The position numbers and the translations under genes were made by a program. From a virus, in the IMG/VR virus record IMGVR_UViG_3300035670_000119, positions 1 through 64,000 of that record: a DNA stretch of 64,000 nt; one strand, 5' to 3'. Shown piece by piece: positions 31,201 to 40,443 of this stretch. A model generated the notes under the pieces. That model ran no database searches, was not told the DNA's origin, and saw only the letters and a program-made list of their open reading frames with translations. Position 1 is the stretch's first letter, and each line of letters opens with the position of its first letter.

Positions 31201-31838
31201 CCAGTAACTCCGGTGGTTCCTTGGGGACCAGTGGGACCTGCAATGCCTGTAGCACCTGTAGGACCTGCTACTCCCGTAGGACCGGTTGTTCCCTGTGGGC
31301 CGGTAGCACCTTGAATACCAGTAGATCCAGTAGGACCGGTCGGTCCTTGAGCACCAGTGGGACCAGTTGTTCCCTGGGCACCTGTAGGACCAGTAGCGCC
31401 AGTAGCCCCGGTAACACCTGTTGCTCCCCCAGGATCACCTGCTGGTCCCGTAGGACCAATCATCGCGTAAACTTTTTCAAGGCCACTGACGTCATAGACG
31501 TGCCAATTGCCTTCCTGATCTAAAACTAATTCTTCTCCAGCTGCGAGCGTACCTTCCCAGACGGTACTAACGGTCGTGCCATCAGTATGCTGAACGTCTA
31601 ATGTGTTGGAGACAGATGCAGATTCGTTTTTAAAATAAAGTGTTCTTACGTTGCGCTGAATATTCTCGTCGGGAGACTCAACAATTGTCGTTGTTGTAGC
31701 AGAAGAAATAACAGTATTTTTGCGTTCAGGATTGATAACGCCACTATCGTTATCAACGTAGGAAGCGTGTACCTCTAGCGACGCCGCACTAGAAGTAACG
31801 ACCTGAACCAAGTCTGTAGTCGACCCAAGAATTAACAC
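28227..31838 (-). CDS. Collagen-like tail fibre protein with Gly-X-Thr repeats
   Basis: The 1203-residue protein has an N-terminal adhesion part (about 1-130), three collagen-like blocks (about 131-286, 402-600, 729-989) and a C-terminal domain (about 990-1203). The blocks are Gly-X-Y repeats with Thr as the most frequent Y residue ([10 protein letters not shown] types). Two homologous non-collagen modules of about 115-125 residues separate them, both containing STVxSDPG and a YIDxxxV strand. The start codon is GTG (31836-31838). Such proteins form trimeric fibres. Thr in the Y position can be O-glycosylated in bacterial collagens such as BclA, and a glycosyltransferase lies two genes downstream. 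The DNA repeat also invites recombination. Confidence 0.9.
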   Translation of the reverse strand: MLILGSTTDLVQVVTSSAASLEVHASYVDNDSGVINPERKNTVISSATTTTIVESPDENIQRNVRTLYFKNESASVSNTLDVQHTDGTTVSTVWEGTLAAGEELVLDQEGNWHVYDVSGLEKVYAMIGPTGPAGDPGGATGVTGATGATGPTGAQGTTGPTGAQGPTGPTGSTGIQGATGPQGTTGPTGVAGPTGATGIAGPTGPQGTTGVTGATGPQGTTGATGPTGIEGPTGATGVGITGATGATGIEGPTGVTGPTGTTGATGPQGTTGPTGIQGATGVEGATGLRGGVRYNFSTSTVNSDPGVGLFRYNSGTIASVSQIYIDQADVNNTNQGAWISSWDDSSSSDKGYLTINEATSAGTTLNIFKITGTINPSSGYYEIPVQYVLGALPANNATLVIEFSRTGDQGPTGATGDQGATGVGSTGATGATGIEGPTGPTGATGDTGATGLQGAVGATGVVGATGVSGATGATGPRGSTGVTGATGPAGDPGGATGATGATGVAGVDGATGATGPAGTNGATGPTGPQGDTGATGLAGVNGATGATGATGVTGATGPQGDPGGATGATGATGVAGVDGATGPTGPAGVDGATGATGPAGATGVRNGNAYRFDTSTVDSDPGSGDIRFNNTTPANATFIYIDVLNYYSVNSSDEIASWDDSTTTGDRGRLLIQSLFSNVTSIYHVFQITGNIILSGSTLSGYYKIPVTAIENNSTPTSGAVLAITFFRTGDAGSPGGATGATGPAGVDGATGATGPAGDPGGATGATGPAGIDGPTGPTGPTGPVGITGATGVGITGATGATGVAGATGIQGSTGATGIGVTGATGVNGATGATGPAGVNGATGATGVAGSDGVTGPTGATGPEGATGATGIGVTGATGVAGSDGVTGPTGATGPAGDPGGATGATGPVGITGATGATGLAGPTGPAGPAGTNGATGATGPTGPAGISGPTGPTGPAGTNGITGATGATGPAGSPGGATGATGATGAIDVNSLTEGIVLNTEFIPYYDVSETENRKTTAGSIAGLSNARPPVITDRYYYRTGASSTTSTISFTNSLIYYQLFNCTKKTTWTRIGIEVTSVSTSLGVARLGLYSVASTGLPGDLISDYGTVQTNTSGEKEIVISETLEAGFYYLAFVKTLTSSYRARASESAAAIFTYGTTVSNTTLTANGFTETTTGSTLPATASTTPTLYTLAMPAVYLRVV

Positions 31839-31875
31839 TGTCTTTCACCCAATGCTTCTATTTTAAAACAAATTA

Positions 31876-33546
31876 TTAAGTTCCTGGTTTTTCACCAAGT
31901 GATGGGCTATAGGCCGCACCATTCTTGTCGTACATGGTGAACCCACTGATTTTAATATACGTCAAAGGAATATTGAAAAGACGTTGCAACATTGGTTGCA
32001 TATGCTGAGCTTGACAGTTGTAAGGCGGAACATCCATATAGGAAAACGCTTCGGTGGATAGTTTGTGCAATCGTTTGTCTTGTTCTTTTTGCGTTTGCTC
32101 AACCAAGTTCTGTTCCCAGGCCGCCATGCTGCCCGCGCCAACCGGAAAGTCGGAAGGCTCCGGCGGGAACACATCGTCCTGAAAACGCATTGCGTAAATG
32201 TGTTTGCAGTAACGTAACTCGTCTAGCACTGGCGTCCAGAAATCACTCAAGGATGTTATCTCAATTTGAGGTATGGCGTTTGCATCAGTTTGTATGGTTC
32301 GGGAAGCGTAATCGTTATAAGAAGGCATACCTTCTGCTGTAGAACCACTTAGTCCTGGATTGGAAGTAGATCGAGTGTACTGTGCGCCAAATTCACTGTA
32401 AACACCTGGGTTGTCCCTGGTAGCCAGGAGATTGACAATGTTTTCAGTTGTTACGGTATCGGGGAGAATAAACTCTTCCCCTGGGGCAATAATCTGAAGA
32501 ATACGGTCAACATCAGCATCTGTCATCAGAGCATTGTCGACTACCCCCGCATTCTTCAGGATCTCATAACGACCAGGCTTTACGCTAGCGATAGAAGAAC
32601 GTGGGAATGCGCGTTTATTGCTGGCGCCTAGATTCATCATGTAGCTGTATTGCCGATGTGTAAAATCTTGGCAAGTACAGCAGTATCTCGGACCTGTAAT
32701 GAAATAGCGCCCAATAGCGGGTGGCCTGGTGGCAGGAGTTACCAGGGTTCTATCAGGTGTTGCCTCAACAGACCCCGCTTTTTTAAACGTAAGAACACCT
32801 GTTTCTTCATCTGTATCTACCAGGACAGCCTGGACGTATCCATATCTCTTCTGTGTAGAAGGATCGATTGTATCTCGGTCAATGATTGTACCGTCTTTGG
32901 ATAAGATGCGATCCTCTAAAACCTCACCATTAAGCGCCTTTAAGCCTTCAAGTCCTGATCCGAGGTCTACATACAACGGCGGCGGCAACTTGTTACCTTT
33001 CGACCAAACCCCGTTTAATTTGACGTACCAATAATCGGCATCCTCCGTAACCGAACCGATATATGCATCAATGTTTCTTGTTTGTTTTGCTTCTTCATCA
33101 AACCACTGACCCGGATCTTCATAGTCGTAGAGACCATGGTCGAATGAATATTTGTTTAAGAGAGCAATGTACGATTTTAATTTGTCAAAGCGAACGCTTC
33201 CCGGCGTTTTCTTCCCAGCCCAGTGGACGCGGAACTCTTTACTGCGCGTTGGAAATCCCTGGAAATAACCAAGGATATCTGGGTACTCCGTTCCTTTAGG
33301 TAAAAATCCCTCAGAGAATGGAACGGTGTACTTAAAGCGGTAAGAAAGATTGTTGGTATACAGAGATGAAGTTGCTATTTCGTAACCTTTTCTCCACCTG
33401 GCCCAGGCTGATTCCCTGTTGGCTGCGTACAAAGAATCTGGTACAGAGCCAGGGGAAAACTCTGTCGTTATCGGTTTAACGCCATTGACCGAAAAGGCTC
33501 TCGTATCGCTGAAATTGCCAAAAGAGCCTCCACTCTTTCTAGCCAT
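31876..33546 (-). CDS. Unknown structural-type protein (556 aa)
   Basis: The 556-residue protein is rich in Tyr, Arg and Pro. It has a Cys/His cluster in its middle (YCCTCQDFTHRQYSYM, about 285-300), which might bind a metal, and a C-terminal region with CQAQHMQPMLQRL. It lies between the collagen fibre and a Thr-rich protein in the late block. I infer a tail or connector component; the family is unknown to me. Confidence 0.6.
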   Translation of the reverse strand: MARKSGGSFGNFSDTRAFSVNGVKPITTEFSPGSVPDSLYAANRESAWARWRKGYEIATSSLYTNNLSYRFKYTVPFSEGFLPKGTEYPDILGYFQGFPTRSKEFRVHWAGKKTPGSVRFDKLKSYIALLNKYSFDHGLYDYEDPGQWFDEEAKQTRNIDAYIGSVTEDADYWYVKLNGVWSKGNKLPPPLYVDLGSGLEGLKALNGEVLEDRILSKDGTIIDRDTIDPSTQKRYGYVQAVLVDTDEETGVLTFKKAGSVEATPDRTLVTPATRPPAIGRYFITGPRYCCTCQDFTHRQYSYMMNLGASNKRAFPRSSIASVKPGRYEILKNAGVVDNALMTDADVDRILQIIAPGEEFILPDTVTTENIVNLLATRDNPGVYSEFGAQYTRSTSNPGLSGSTAEGMPSYNDYASRTIQTDANAIPQIEITSLSDFWTPVLDELRYCKHIYAMRFQDDVFPPEPSDFPVGAGSMAAWEQNLVEQTQKEQDKRLHKLSTEAFSYMDVPPYNCQAQHMQPMLQRLFNIPLTYIKISGFTMYDKNGAAYSPSLGEKPGT

Positions 33547-33548
33547 CT

Positions 33549-34331
33549 CTAGAAGAATCCGCCTTGAGCAATGACGTGAGCACCAGGGTTGTAGCCGGAA
33601 ATGTTCGGGCCGTCTGGGAAAACACCCACATAAATGCGGTCGCCACGTTCCAGGTAGATGCCCTTATTGCGTAGAGGTGCAGTCGACCCAAGACCAGTGG
33701 TAACACCTGCTTGCGGCATGGGGGTTGCTAATTGCGGCAGGAGATCCGAGCAGTCAACTGAACCGCTATTGGCAGGAATTGTTTTGGCGAACAATACCCG
33801 GTAATCACCTGATGCAGGAATAGGAGTCGTTGTGTTACGCGTGTGGTAGAAAACAAAAGTAACGGCGGGCTGATTCCCGTAATCCACACCGTTAAACGTA
33901 AAACCGCTAGAGGTGCCGCCTGAGTAGTGGAAAGCGGTATTTACGCCGGTAAGCGTCGTTGCTCCAGTATAGGTGTAATAGCCGATACCGCTGGCAGGAG
34001 TGGTGGCGGTAATAACGCCAGTGGAGGTGACGTTAACGATTTGTCCGCTTACCAGGGAGATGACAGTTCCCGAGGTCGTCGTATTGACAATGTAGTCTGC
34101 TTCCCTATAGAAGTCATTGCGTGTGATCGTAATTGAATCAACAACGCCACCATTATTATTGTCTTCTTCAAGGGCAGCGTCCATGTCTACGAGAATAGAC
34201 GGAGCCTGACCACCCTGCACAAATAACGTATTCGTGGTAGCGTTACCAACGGTCTGAGTCGTTACTCGTACCGTATCGAATAGCGGACGGTCAACCAGAA
34301 GTGGCTGTTTATTAGTGCTAGTGGACGCCAA
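33549..34331 (-). CDS. Unknown Thr/Gly-rich virion protein (260 aa)
   Basis: The 260-residue protein is rich in Thr, Val, Gly and Asn and predicted all-beta (SGTVISLVSGQIVNVTSTGV), typical of tail or capsid-surface proteins. It has few charged residues and two bases separate its end from the next gene. The end motif ERGDRIYVGVFPDGPNISGY resembles virion-protein beta domains. Function inferred from composition and place. Confidence 0.55.
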   Translation of the reverse strand: MASTSTNKQPLLVDRPLFDTVRVTTQTVGNATTNTLFVQGGQAPSILVDMDAALEEDNNNGGVVDSITITRNDFYREADYIVNTTTSGTVISLVSGQIVNVTSTGVITATTPASGIGYYTYTGATTLTGVNTAFHYSGGTSSGFTFNGVDYGNQPAVTFVFYHTRNTTTPIPASGDYRVLFAKTIPANSGSVDCSDLLPQLATPMPQAGVTTGLGSTAPLRNKGIYLERGDRIYVGVFPDGPNISGYNPGAHVIAQGGFF

Positions 34332-34367
34332 TGTTCTACTTCCTGTTTCTTTACATTATAGTCTTTA

Positions 34368-35090
34368 TCAGCCAATAGATCCAAACGCCTTTAAGAAGTT
34401 AGAGAAAGAAGATGTAGGTGTTTCACGCCTTTGCGATAAAAGCGGAGAATTAATTTGATTCATTAATAGTGCCATCAGCTCAGGATTATCCTGGCCAGCA
34501 ATCGCAATATTCTCACCGGAAGAGGCGGGGGAAGTTGTCGCAATAGGTTCTTGCGCATCCAATACTTCGCTTCGGGGGCCAAGTTTTTGCCACCAGGGCT
34601 TTTGTGCTTTCTTTCCGGTTTCGCTGAATAATGTATTCTCAGTGAAGTCAGGGGTTAATCCTTTTTTACGTATTTCTGCTGGTGTTAAATACTGGAGACC
34701 ACCACCCAATCTGACGGGAATTAAATTATCGGGATACTTCATGAGAAGCCCCTGTTTGTTCAGGTACGAGGTTGATCGAAAATCACCAACCCCACCAAGT
34801 TGATTTGCAGTGTTTGCTAAAAGCCTTAAGCCTTCAGGGCTGTTGTAAAACTGTTTTGCAAGACCGCCTGTCTCTTTGGTAGGTTTCTTTAAAACTGCAT
34901 ATTGACTTGGATTCATCCAAGATTGCCAGTTGCTTCCATAGCCAGGCATGTGGAAGCGATTAAGGATACTAGCAAAAGTACCCGGCTTTGCCCCGTATTT
35001 TGGGTCCCTGGCTTCCAGGGTGGCAACACGATATGCGGTATTTAAAAAATCTTGCGGGAATATAGAAGCAAGACCTGCGGGAGTAGGCAT
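34368..35090 (-). CDS. Probable virion cell-wall hydrolase (SleB-like, weak)
   Basis: From the ATG at 35088-35090 the protein is 240 residues; this start follows the upstream stop by 5 bp, while an in-frame ATG at 35168 would overlap it. FLNTAYRVATLEARDPKYGA, SILNRFHMPG, NPSQYAVL and FRSTSYLN recall the E-A-R, LNR, P-x-QY and YL positions of SleB-type wall hydrolases. The glutamate in LEAR would be catalytic. The resemblance is weak and by eye. A local wall-cutting enzyme in the virion would help DNA entry. Confidence 0.4.
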   Translation of the reverse strand: MPTPAGLASIFPQDFLNTAYRVATLEARDPKYGAKPGTFASILNRFHMPGYGSNWQSWMNPSQYAVLKKPTKETGGLAKQFYNSPEGLRLLANTANQLGGVGDFRSTSYLNKQGLLMKYPDNLIPVRLGGGLQYLTPAEIRKKGLTPDFTENTLFSETGKKAQKPWWQKLGPRSEVLDAQEPIATTSPASSGENIAIAGQDNPELMALLMNQINSPLLSQRRETPTSSFSNFLKAFGSIG

Positions 35091-35095
35091 TGGTT

Positions 35096-36604
35096 TTACA
35101 TCTGTGGGTTTCTCGCCTGGAGTTTCATCAACTCCCGGTAAGCAAGGCCAGGATTCTGACGCGTCCAATCCATCAGAGCCTGGTCGCTCATCCCGGCAAA
35201 AGCGCCCAGTTCCTTCAAGCGACGCTGAAGCTCTCCACCCTGCTCCATGCTCCTACCCAGTTGCTGCTGGCCCGCATAGAAGGAAGGTAAGGAAACACCT
35301 GCAGGAGCAGCATACTGCTGAGCAGCATTAAGTACTTCTTGAGAGAGCGCGCGTTCTTGAACATTTTGACGTTGTGCGGGAGCACCGGCCCCGTTAGACA
35401 CAACTCCGGGAGGCACACGAGGCGCAAGGGGAGGAGGTGTCAGTTGTCCGGCTTGCAGCCCTGGATCCAGAAGAGCTGGAGGGGCTGGTGCTTCAGGAGG
35501 CTGTAAACTTCCGGAAGCAATACCCACGTTAGCACCGTACAATTTTCTAAAGCTTTCTGGAGACTGGAAACCATAGTTCCGGCCAGCCCATACACGGCCC
35601 TGTGCATCGCGAATTGATGCGTCACCACCAAATGGTCGTGTGTTTTGTGCTAGAGACTGACGCAAGTAAGTGGCTTCTTTTTCGTCCTCAACACCGGCTG
35701 CAGAAGGGAAAAGGGCATCTACTGCTCCATAAGCTGCTAAACCTCCGCCAACAGTTGTTAATAAACCTGGCGTTGTTCCAGCAATGCCCAGGCTCTGTGC
35801 TAACCGTGCGCCGGCACTGATGCCTGGCATGGGATTTGCGGCATCAAGAAGATTGGCGGGATTCAGTGGATTAAAAACCTGACCAACTTTACCAAGTAGG
35901 GTTGTCGGCGTCCTTGTTGCTAAGGGGTTAATGGCTGTTGGTATCCGTCCTTGAAGATTGCGAAAAATTCCTTTTGCTGTATCGACACCGCCCTGCAACA
36001 TGTTTTGGGGTTCACGCGCAAACATAGAAGTTTTTGCGGTGATTTGTCCCAGAGGGCTAGATGGTCCTAGCATCCCTTCAGACGGCATCTGGAAAGGAAG
36101 GGGAGGCTGGACCTTCTTTAATTGCTCAACAGGGATGCCAAGTTTTTTTGCCAACTGCTCGGCAGATCCTGTCAATCCGGAAGCACGCCGTAAAGCGTAA
36201 TCAATGTTATAAGGGTTGTTTCCAGGGAGAGGCGTACTTGCTGGTGTCGTTAAGACGGGAGCTTGCGGACGTTGTCCAGGTAAGCCTGGAGCCCTAACTA
36301 CACCACCTGCATTGACTGCTCCCGCTGGACGAGCAGGGGGCTGAGCTGCAGCGCGAACAAGCGTAGTTTTTGCTTGGCTTCTTGCGGCTTCTTTTGCAGT
36401 CCCTGGAGCCATCTGTGAAATACCACTCAGTCGATCCAGGAACCCTGTCGTGAGTCCGCCCCAATTTACATTCTGCGGGATAGCACGAGAGAGTACGTCA
36501 CCTGCTGCTCTTTGCAGGAATTGATAGTTACGTGGGTCTGCGGCTTGAGCTGCACCACGTCCAATGAAGTTATAAAGAAAACCTGCGGGGGACTTAGGAG
36601 CCAT
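35096..36604 (-). CDS. Unknown Ala/Pro-rich virion protein (502 aa)
   Basis: The ATG at 36602-36604 overlaps the upstream stop (TAATG); an in-frame ATG at 36613 would add three residues. The product is rich in Ala, Pro, Gly, Gln and Leu, with a Gly/Ala hydrophobic segment near residue 290 (LLTTVGGGLAAYGAVDALF) that could enter membranes. Its composition matches internal or ejection proteins of podovirus-like phages. No homolog recognised. Confidence 0.55.
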   Translation of the reverse strand: MAPKSPAGFLYNFIGRGAAQAADPRNYQFLQRAAGDVLSRAIPQNVNWGGLTTGFLDRLSGISQMAPGTAKEAARSQAKTTLVRAAAQPPARPAGAVNAGGVVRAPGLPGQRPQAPVLTTPASTPLPGNNPYNIDYALRRASGLTGSAEQLAKKLGIPVEQLKKVQPPLPFQMPSEGMLGPSSPLGQITAKTSMFAREPQNMLQGGVDTAKGIFRNLQGRIPTAINPLATRTPTTLLGKVGQVFNPLNPANLLDAANPMPGISAGARLAQSLGIAGTTPGLLTTVGGGLAAYGAVDALFPSAAGVEDEKEATYLRQSLAQNTRPFGGDASIRDAQGRVWAGRNYGFQSPESFRKLYGANVGIASGSLQPPEAPAPPALLDPGLQAGQLTPPPLAPRVPPGVVSNGAGAPAQRQNVQERALSQEVLNAAQQYAAPAGVSLPSFYAGQQQLGRSMEQGGELQRRLKELGAFAGMSDQALMDWTRQNPGLAYRELMKLQARNPQM

Positions 36605-37065
36605 TAGCGCCAAACCTCATGAAGATAAATACGAGAACCAACTGCAGTATCAGCTGGCCCAGGTAAAGCCTGAATAAATTCTGCACCTGAGCGTTCATAC
36701 CGATACCGAGCCTGGAAAGGATCTTTGTAGTTAGGAACGTAAAGAATTCCAGCTAAACGATTTGTCTCGTAAAGATAGATTTCGTCCCAAACTTTTAAAG
36801 CTTCTTTTGCATTACTAGAGCGAATCGTGCGATCCACATCACCAGCAATGCTTTCAAGTCTAGTAGAAGGCGATGTTGCGACTTCTGTTTTCTTTTCGGC
36901 CGTATCACAGCGGCCCATTTGAATAACAAGTTTGTCGTAGAAGTATGAATCGGGAACCGTATTCATTGCTTCTTCTAGACGAGCATAGTCACCCGCCGGC
37001 ACGGAAACCGTGAAGTAGCCCAAATGATATCGGACTCTGCTTTTATCAAAATCGCTGAGCTGCAC
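36604..37065 (-). CDS. Unknown neck or adaptor candidate (153 aa)
   Basis: The 153-residue protein begins MQLSDFDKSRVRYHLGY, has a helical AEKKTEVAT and RLESIAGDVDRTIRSSN middle and ends YLHEVWR. Helical proteins of this length next to capsid genes are often head-tail adaptors. This is inferred from size and position only. Its stop overlaps the next start. Confidence 0.5.
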   Translation of the reverse strand: MQLSDFDKSRVRYHLGYFTVSVPAGDYARLEEAMNTVPDSYFYDKLVIQMGRCDTAEKKTEVATSPSTRLESIAGDVDRTIRSSNAKEALKVWDEIYLYETNRLAGILYVPNYKDPFQARYRYERSGAEFIQALPGPADTAVGSRIYLHEVWR

Positions 37066-37104
37066 AGCTTACTTCCGTATGTTTTTAATTATAAATGACC
37101 TTTA

Positions 37105-37815
37105 CTAACTCAGTTGGCCAGACAAGGGGTTGTCTAGTACTCCAGTGGGAACACTTCCCATTAGCTCTTGGAGTTCCGCGAAAGGATCTTGTTTCTTGCC
37201 TCTAACTTGTTGCAGTATTTGTTGTGCCATTTGATTTGAAATATAGTCTTTAAGAAATTTTTGCTGCCTTGCTTCTTCTACCCGAGGATCCGGAGGAAGA
37301 ACTGGTGCGGGTGGAGGGGTGCCACCGGCTTCTGCTCTTGCTGTTGACGCTTGTTGTGGTAGTTCATTTAAGTGCATGAACTCCAAAGTAAATGGACGAT
37401 TATCCAGTGTCCTGCTGGTGAATCGGGACATATTGCCCGCAGCGCCCACATTGGCCAACGGTGTTACTGATCCCTCGCCCAAAACACGCAACATCGTGTT
37501 TGCAGGCAAATCATAATCCTCGCCACGATGAGGAACATTCCTTGCACCGGTAACAGGATGTACAGCGCGTACTCCGAAGGGATCTATTAATTTAACGCCC
37601 GGATGCAAACCATATTGACTTTGACCAAGATTTTGGAATAAAGATTCCCAGGTTTCGCTTCCTGGCCTTTTGAATTGAATTCGTGTACCTGCAATTGATC
37701 TCCCCGCCTGGCTCAATGGCATGTGTTTGCCATCGACAATAAACCCCAGGTGAAGATGAGGGCCTGTAACACCGCCGGTGCTACCTGATTTACCAACGTA
37801 ACTTGCAGCTGACAT
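37105..37815 (-). CDS. M23-type metallopeptidase with permuted motif order
   Basis: The 236-residue protein has all three conserved motifs of LytM/M23 zinc peptidases but in unusual order. GSTGGVTGPHLHLGF with His20 and His22 is at the N-terminus; VPHRGEDYDLPANT with His95 and Asp99 comes next; LEFMHLNE with His147 follows. In normal M23 domains H-x3-D precedes H-x-H. A stop lies just upstream of the ATG, so no missing N-terminal copy is hidden there. The second half is Pro-rich linker and helix. It is probably a virion enzyme that opens the cell wall during entry. Confidence 0.65.
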   Translation of the reverse strand: MSAASYVGKSGSTGGVTGPHLHLGFIVDGKHMPLSQAGRSIAGTRIQFKRPGSETWESLFQNLGQSQYGLHPGVKLIDPFGVRAVHPVTGARNVPHRGEDYDLPANTMLRVLGEGSVTPLANVGAAGNMSRFTSRTLDNRPFTLEFMHLNELPQQASTARAEAGGTPPPAPVLPPDPRVEEARQQKFLKDYISNQMAQQILQQVRGKKQDPFAELQELMGSVPTGVLDNPLSGQLS

Positions 37816-37841
37816 ATTGGTTTTCTTTTTATTTTAAGACT

Positions 37842-37866
37842 AAAAAACCCCCGGTTTCCCGAGGGT
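37842..37866 (-). terminator. Rho-independent terminator within the late block
   Basis: On the minus strand, CCCTCGG pairs with CCGGGGG (one wobble) around a short A/G loop and is followed by TTTTTT. It lies after the helix-hairpin-helix gene and before the M23 peptidase gene, so it separates the head region from the downstream virion genes. Confidence 0.85.
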
Positions 37867-37882
37867 ATAAAGGATGAGTAAA

Positions 37883-38311
37883 TCAGACGCGAATTAAATT
37901 AGCTGCAAAAACCGAATCCCAATCAACCCGTTTGATTTGTTTTAGCTGTTCAAGATTGTTGAATCTTTCACCCGATAAGGACATTTGAAGATCTTTAATC
38001 TCACGAGCCGTTTTCAAACCAATGCCTTTAATATGATCCGCAATCATCTGAGCAGTGGCTGAGTTCACATTTAGGCGAGTATCCGGTGGAAAAGTACGAG
38101 GCTCTTCCTGTGCTGCTTTATCTTTTACCTGAAGAGTTTTAACCTTTTTGGTTGCTTCTTCGTCGGGCTGGATCTCAGTTTTGTAAACGGTAAAAAGGCG
38201 ACCGTCCTGATCTTCGACCATGAACCAATCGCCTTGATCCCATTCGCTTACAACTTTGACGCGAGCGCCCGTTTTTTTGTGCTGGTAAAGCATTGCCGGA
38301 ATAGTTGTCAT
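37883..38311 (-). CDS. Helix-hairpin-helix domain protein (142 aa)
   Basis: The C-terminal half matches ComEA-type HhH domains: RLNVNSATAQMIADHIKGIG, LKTAREIKDLQ, LEQLKQIKRV. The N-terminal 50 residues look like a small beta barrel (ARVKVVSEWDQGDWFMVEDQ). It could bind DNA in the head or at the connector. It lies downstream of the capsid genes and before a terminator. Confidence 0.65.
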   Translation of the reverse strand: MTTIPAMLYQHKKTGARVKVVSEWDQGDWFMVEDQDGRLFTVYKTEIQPDEEATKKVKTLQVKDKAAQEEPRTFPPDTRLNVNSATAQMIADHIKGIGLKTAREIKDLQMSLSGERFNNLEQLKQIKRVDWDSVFAANLIRV

Positions 38312-38346
38312 AAGACCAGTGGTAACCTGGTCTTAGTTTAACTTAC

Positions 38347-39138
38347 TCAGCTAACAGTGCGGCCCAGGAGATAGCCTTCGATGTCTTCGTAGCCAGCGGC
38401 TTCATCGGGCTGGAGATAACACACTTCAACCACGAAGTAACCAGTGCGATTGGCATTGGCATCACCACTGGAGATGTACCAACCACCAGAAGTGCTGGTC
38501 GAAGTACGCGAACCGCGAGCTTGCACGGTATAGGTGGTGGAAGAGGTGATCTGCTTGTAGATGTTGTTCACAGCTACACCGGCGGCACCAGTGGCGGTCA
38601 GGAAGGGCTGAGCGCTATAGGCAGCGGTACCAGCGGCGAAGAAGATTTCACCGGACTGGTCACCAGAGGTGGTGGAGGTGAGGTCAGCCTGGGACACGGC
38701 AGCGCCTGCATCACCAGAAGACACCAGACCAGGACCAAAGGTAATCACGTTACCAGTGGCGGCATACACACCAGAAGCAACGCGGCCATCGCCCCAGCCA
38801 GAAGCAACGGAGATGGTGGCGCGATACACGTAGGCAGGGATAGCGCTGCTACCAGAGATCACCATGCCGGTGATGTCGGTGCGGGTGTCGTCATTCCGAT
38901 AGGGGGAAGGAACGATCACGCTACCGGAGGCAACGGCACCAGCACCAGAGGTAGTGGTCACGGCCACATAACCACGTTGCTGGAAGTAACGGTAACCAGG
39001 AACGGCCAGCACTGAAGTGGGGCCACCCTTGGAACCATCATTGGTACCGCTGTCGTCGGTATCAATGTTCTTGTACCAACCGTTCAGAGGCTCCGCCCAG
39101 TTACCTGGGTAGATTTTTTTGGCGGACAAATAGGTCAT
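38347..39138 (-). CDS. Probable capsid-associated or decoration protein (263 aa)
   Basis: The 263-residue protein is rich in Gly, Ser, Thr and Ala, predicted beta, with the same codon-rich G+C style as the major capsid gene just upstream. It has few Lys. A position immediately after the major capsid gene and a highly expressed-type composition suggest a decoration or minor capsid protein. Confidence 0.6.
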   Translation of the reverse strand: MTYLSAKKIYPGNWAEPLNGWYKNIDTDDSGTNDGSKGGPTSVLAVPGYRYFQQRGYVAVTTTSGAGAVASGSVIVPSPYRNDDTRTDITGMVISGSSAIPAYVYRATISVASGWGDGRVASGVYAATGNVITFGPGLVSSGDAGAAVSQADLTSTTSGDQSGEIFFAAGTAAYSAQPFLTATGAAGVAVNNIYKQITSSTTYTVQARGSRTSTSTSGGWYISSGDANANRTGYFVVEVCYLQPDEAAGYEDIEGYLLGRTVS

Positions 39139-39174
39139 TTATCTTTTCCTATGTTGTAGGTTTATGTTTAATTA

Positions 39175-40338
39175 TCAGACAGTGCCGTCATCTTGCACAA
39201 AGCTGTATGCGGTGGTGACGAAATCTTTGTTCAGGATTTCGAAACCAGCGTACAGTTGCCAAATGAGAATAATGAAACGGCTGAAGTCGTCGTTGTTGTT
39301 GATGAGCACCTGAGCGTTAGGACCGCCGATACCAACACCAACAGACTGAGGACCGAAGAAGTAACCTTGGGCCACTTCCTTAGAAGCATAGCTGGAACCA
39401 CCATCAAAGGAAGCAGAAACGTTCTTGGTCGGGAAGTTGGTCGACTCGAAGAACTTAACGCCTTCAAACTGGACGCCAGTAGGCATCACAGGTTCACCAG
39501 CCAGGAAGTAACCCTGACCAGCCTGGGGACCCATGTAGAAGCTGGCGTTGTTAGGCATCATGGGGTTGCCCATGTACATGCCTTGGCCAGGATTGCCGCT
39601 ATAACGGGCGATCTCACGGAAGTCAGGATCACGACGCAGGTGCATCATGAAGGTGGGATCGCAGATGCAGCGATACAGACCATCACCAAAGGTGGGGACG
39701 TTGCGCTTGCGGAGATCCTTCACAAGGCTCAGCAGGTCGGTACGCACCTGGAACTGCTGAACTTCATTACCATACTCGGTGGAGGTGTAGGACACACGAC
39801 CAGAAGAGTCCTTGGTTTTACCGCCAGCGAAGTAGTAACCACCTTGAGTGGTAGAAGCAGCACCATTGGCTTCGGCTTTGGCGAGTTCATCAATGAACAC
39901 GCGGTCGCGCCAACGGCGATAGTCGTCGAGCAGCGTCAGGCTACCGATCGACTGGTGGAACATGTTGAGGTTGCCACTATCCAGCAGAAGGCGCTGAGCA
40001 GTGATCAGGGTCTCACGTGCAATCTTGAAGGTGCTAGGCTGGGTAGGATCGCCCGGATCTGCAGGACCAGTGTACTCTTTCAGTACAACAAGCACCTTCT
40101 CTTTGGTGATGTTGCGGCTGTTGGCAGTACCGATAGTTTGGTCAGCAATACGCTCGCGGCTGTCCTTAGTACCAGGGGTACCCCAGAACTTATAGCGATC
40201 TAACTGAACGGTTTGACCGGGCTGACGAGTGAAGTCATGAACGACCACGGGCTCGACCGCCATTTCTGCGATATACGCAGGGTGGGGGCGGTAGAGTTCC
40301 GCACCCAAAATCTTTGGAAAGTCGTTATCAATGAACAC
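39175..40338 (-). CDS. Major capsid protein
   Basis: The 387-residue protein shows the pattern of HK97-fold major capsid proteins of podovirus and siphovirus groups (N4-gp56/P22-like): PVVVHDFTRQPGQTVQLDR near the N-terminal arm, a long beta-rich core (NITKEKVLVVLKEYTGPADP, GLYRCICDPTFMMHLRRDPD), and a C-terminal FARIILIW-like strand (SRFIILIWQLYAGFEILN). Translation starts at GTG (40336-40338) preceded by a strong GGAGGA site. The 105-bp upstream gap leaves room for a strong late promoter. Its position after portal and scaffold genes fits. Confidence 0.8.
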   Translation of the reverse strand: MFIDNDFPKILGAELYRPHPAYIAEMAVEPVVVHDFTRQPGQTVQLDRYKFWGTPGTKDSRERIADQTIGTANSRNITKEKVLVVLKEYTGPADPGDPTQPSTFKIARETLITAQRLLLDSGNLNMFHQSIGSLTLLDDYRRWRDRVFIDELAKAEANGAASTTQGGYYFAGGKTKDSSGRVSYTSTEYGNEVQQFQVRTDLLSLVKDLRKRNVPTFGDGLYRCICDPTFMMHLRRDPDFREIARYSGNPGQGMYMGNPMMPNNASFYMGPQAGQGYFLAGEPVMPTGVQFEGVKFFESTNFPTKNVSASFDGGSSYASKEVAQGYFFGPQSVGVGIGGPNAQVLINNNDDFSRFIILIWQLYAGFEILNKDFVTTAYSFVQDDGTV

Positions 40339-40443
40339 TTTGTTTTATCCTCCAGTGTCGCAGGAAGTGTTTTTATCGGATGAAAGATTCAGACATTGTT
40401 ATGTCTTATCTAACACAAATTTTAGCAGTTGGTAATTTACTTA

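Noticed and set aside
39193-40203. 336-codon plus-strand frame opposite the major capsid gene
   Set aside because: It is the exact antisense of a well-supported capsid gene with biased codon use. The translation is low in hydrophobic core pattern and has no upstream signals.
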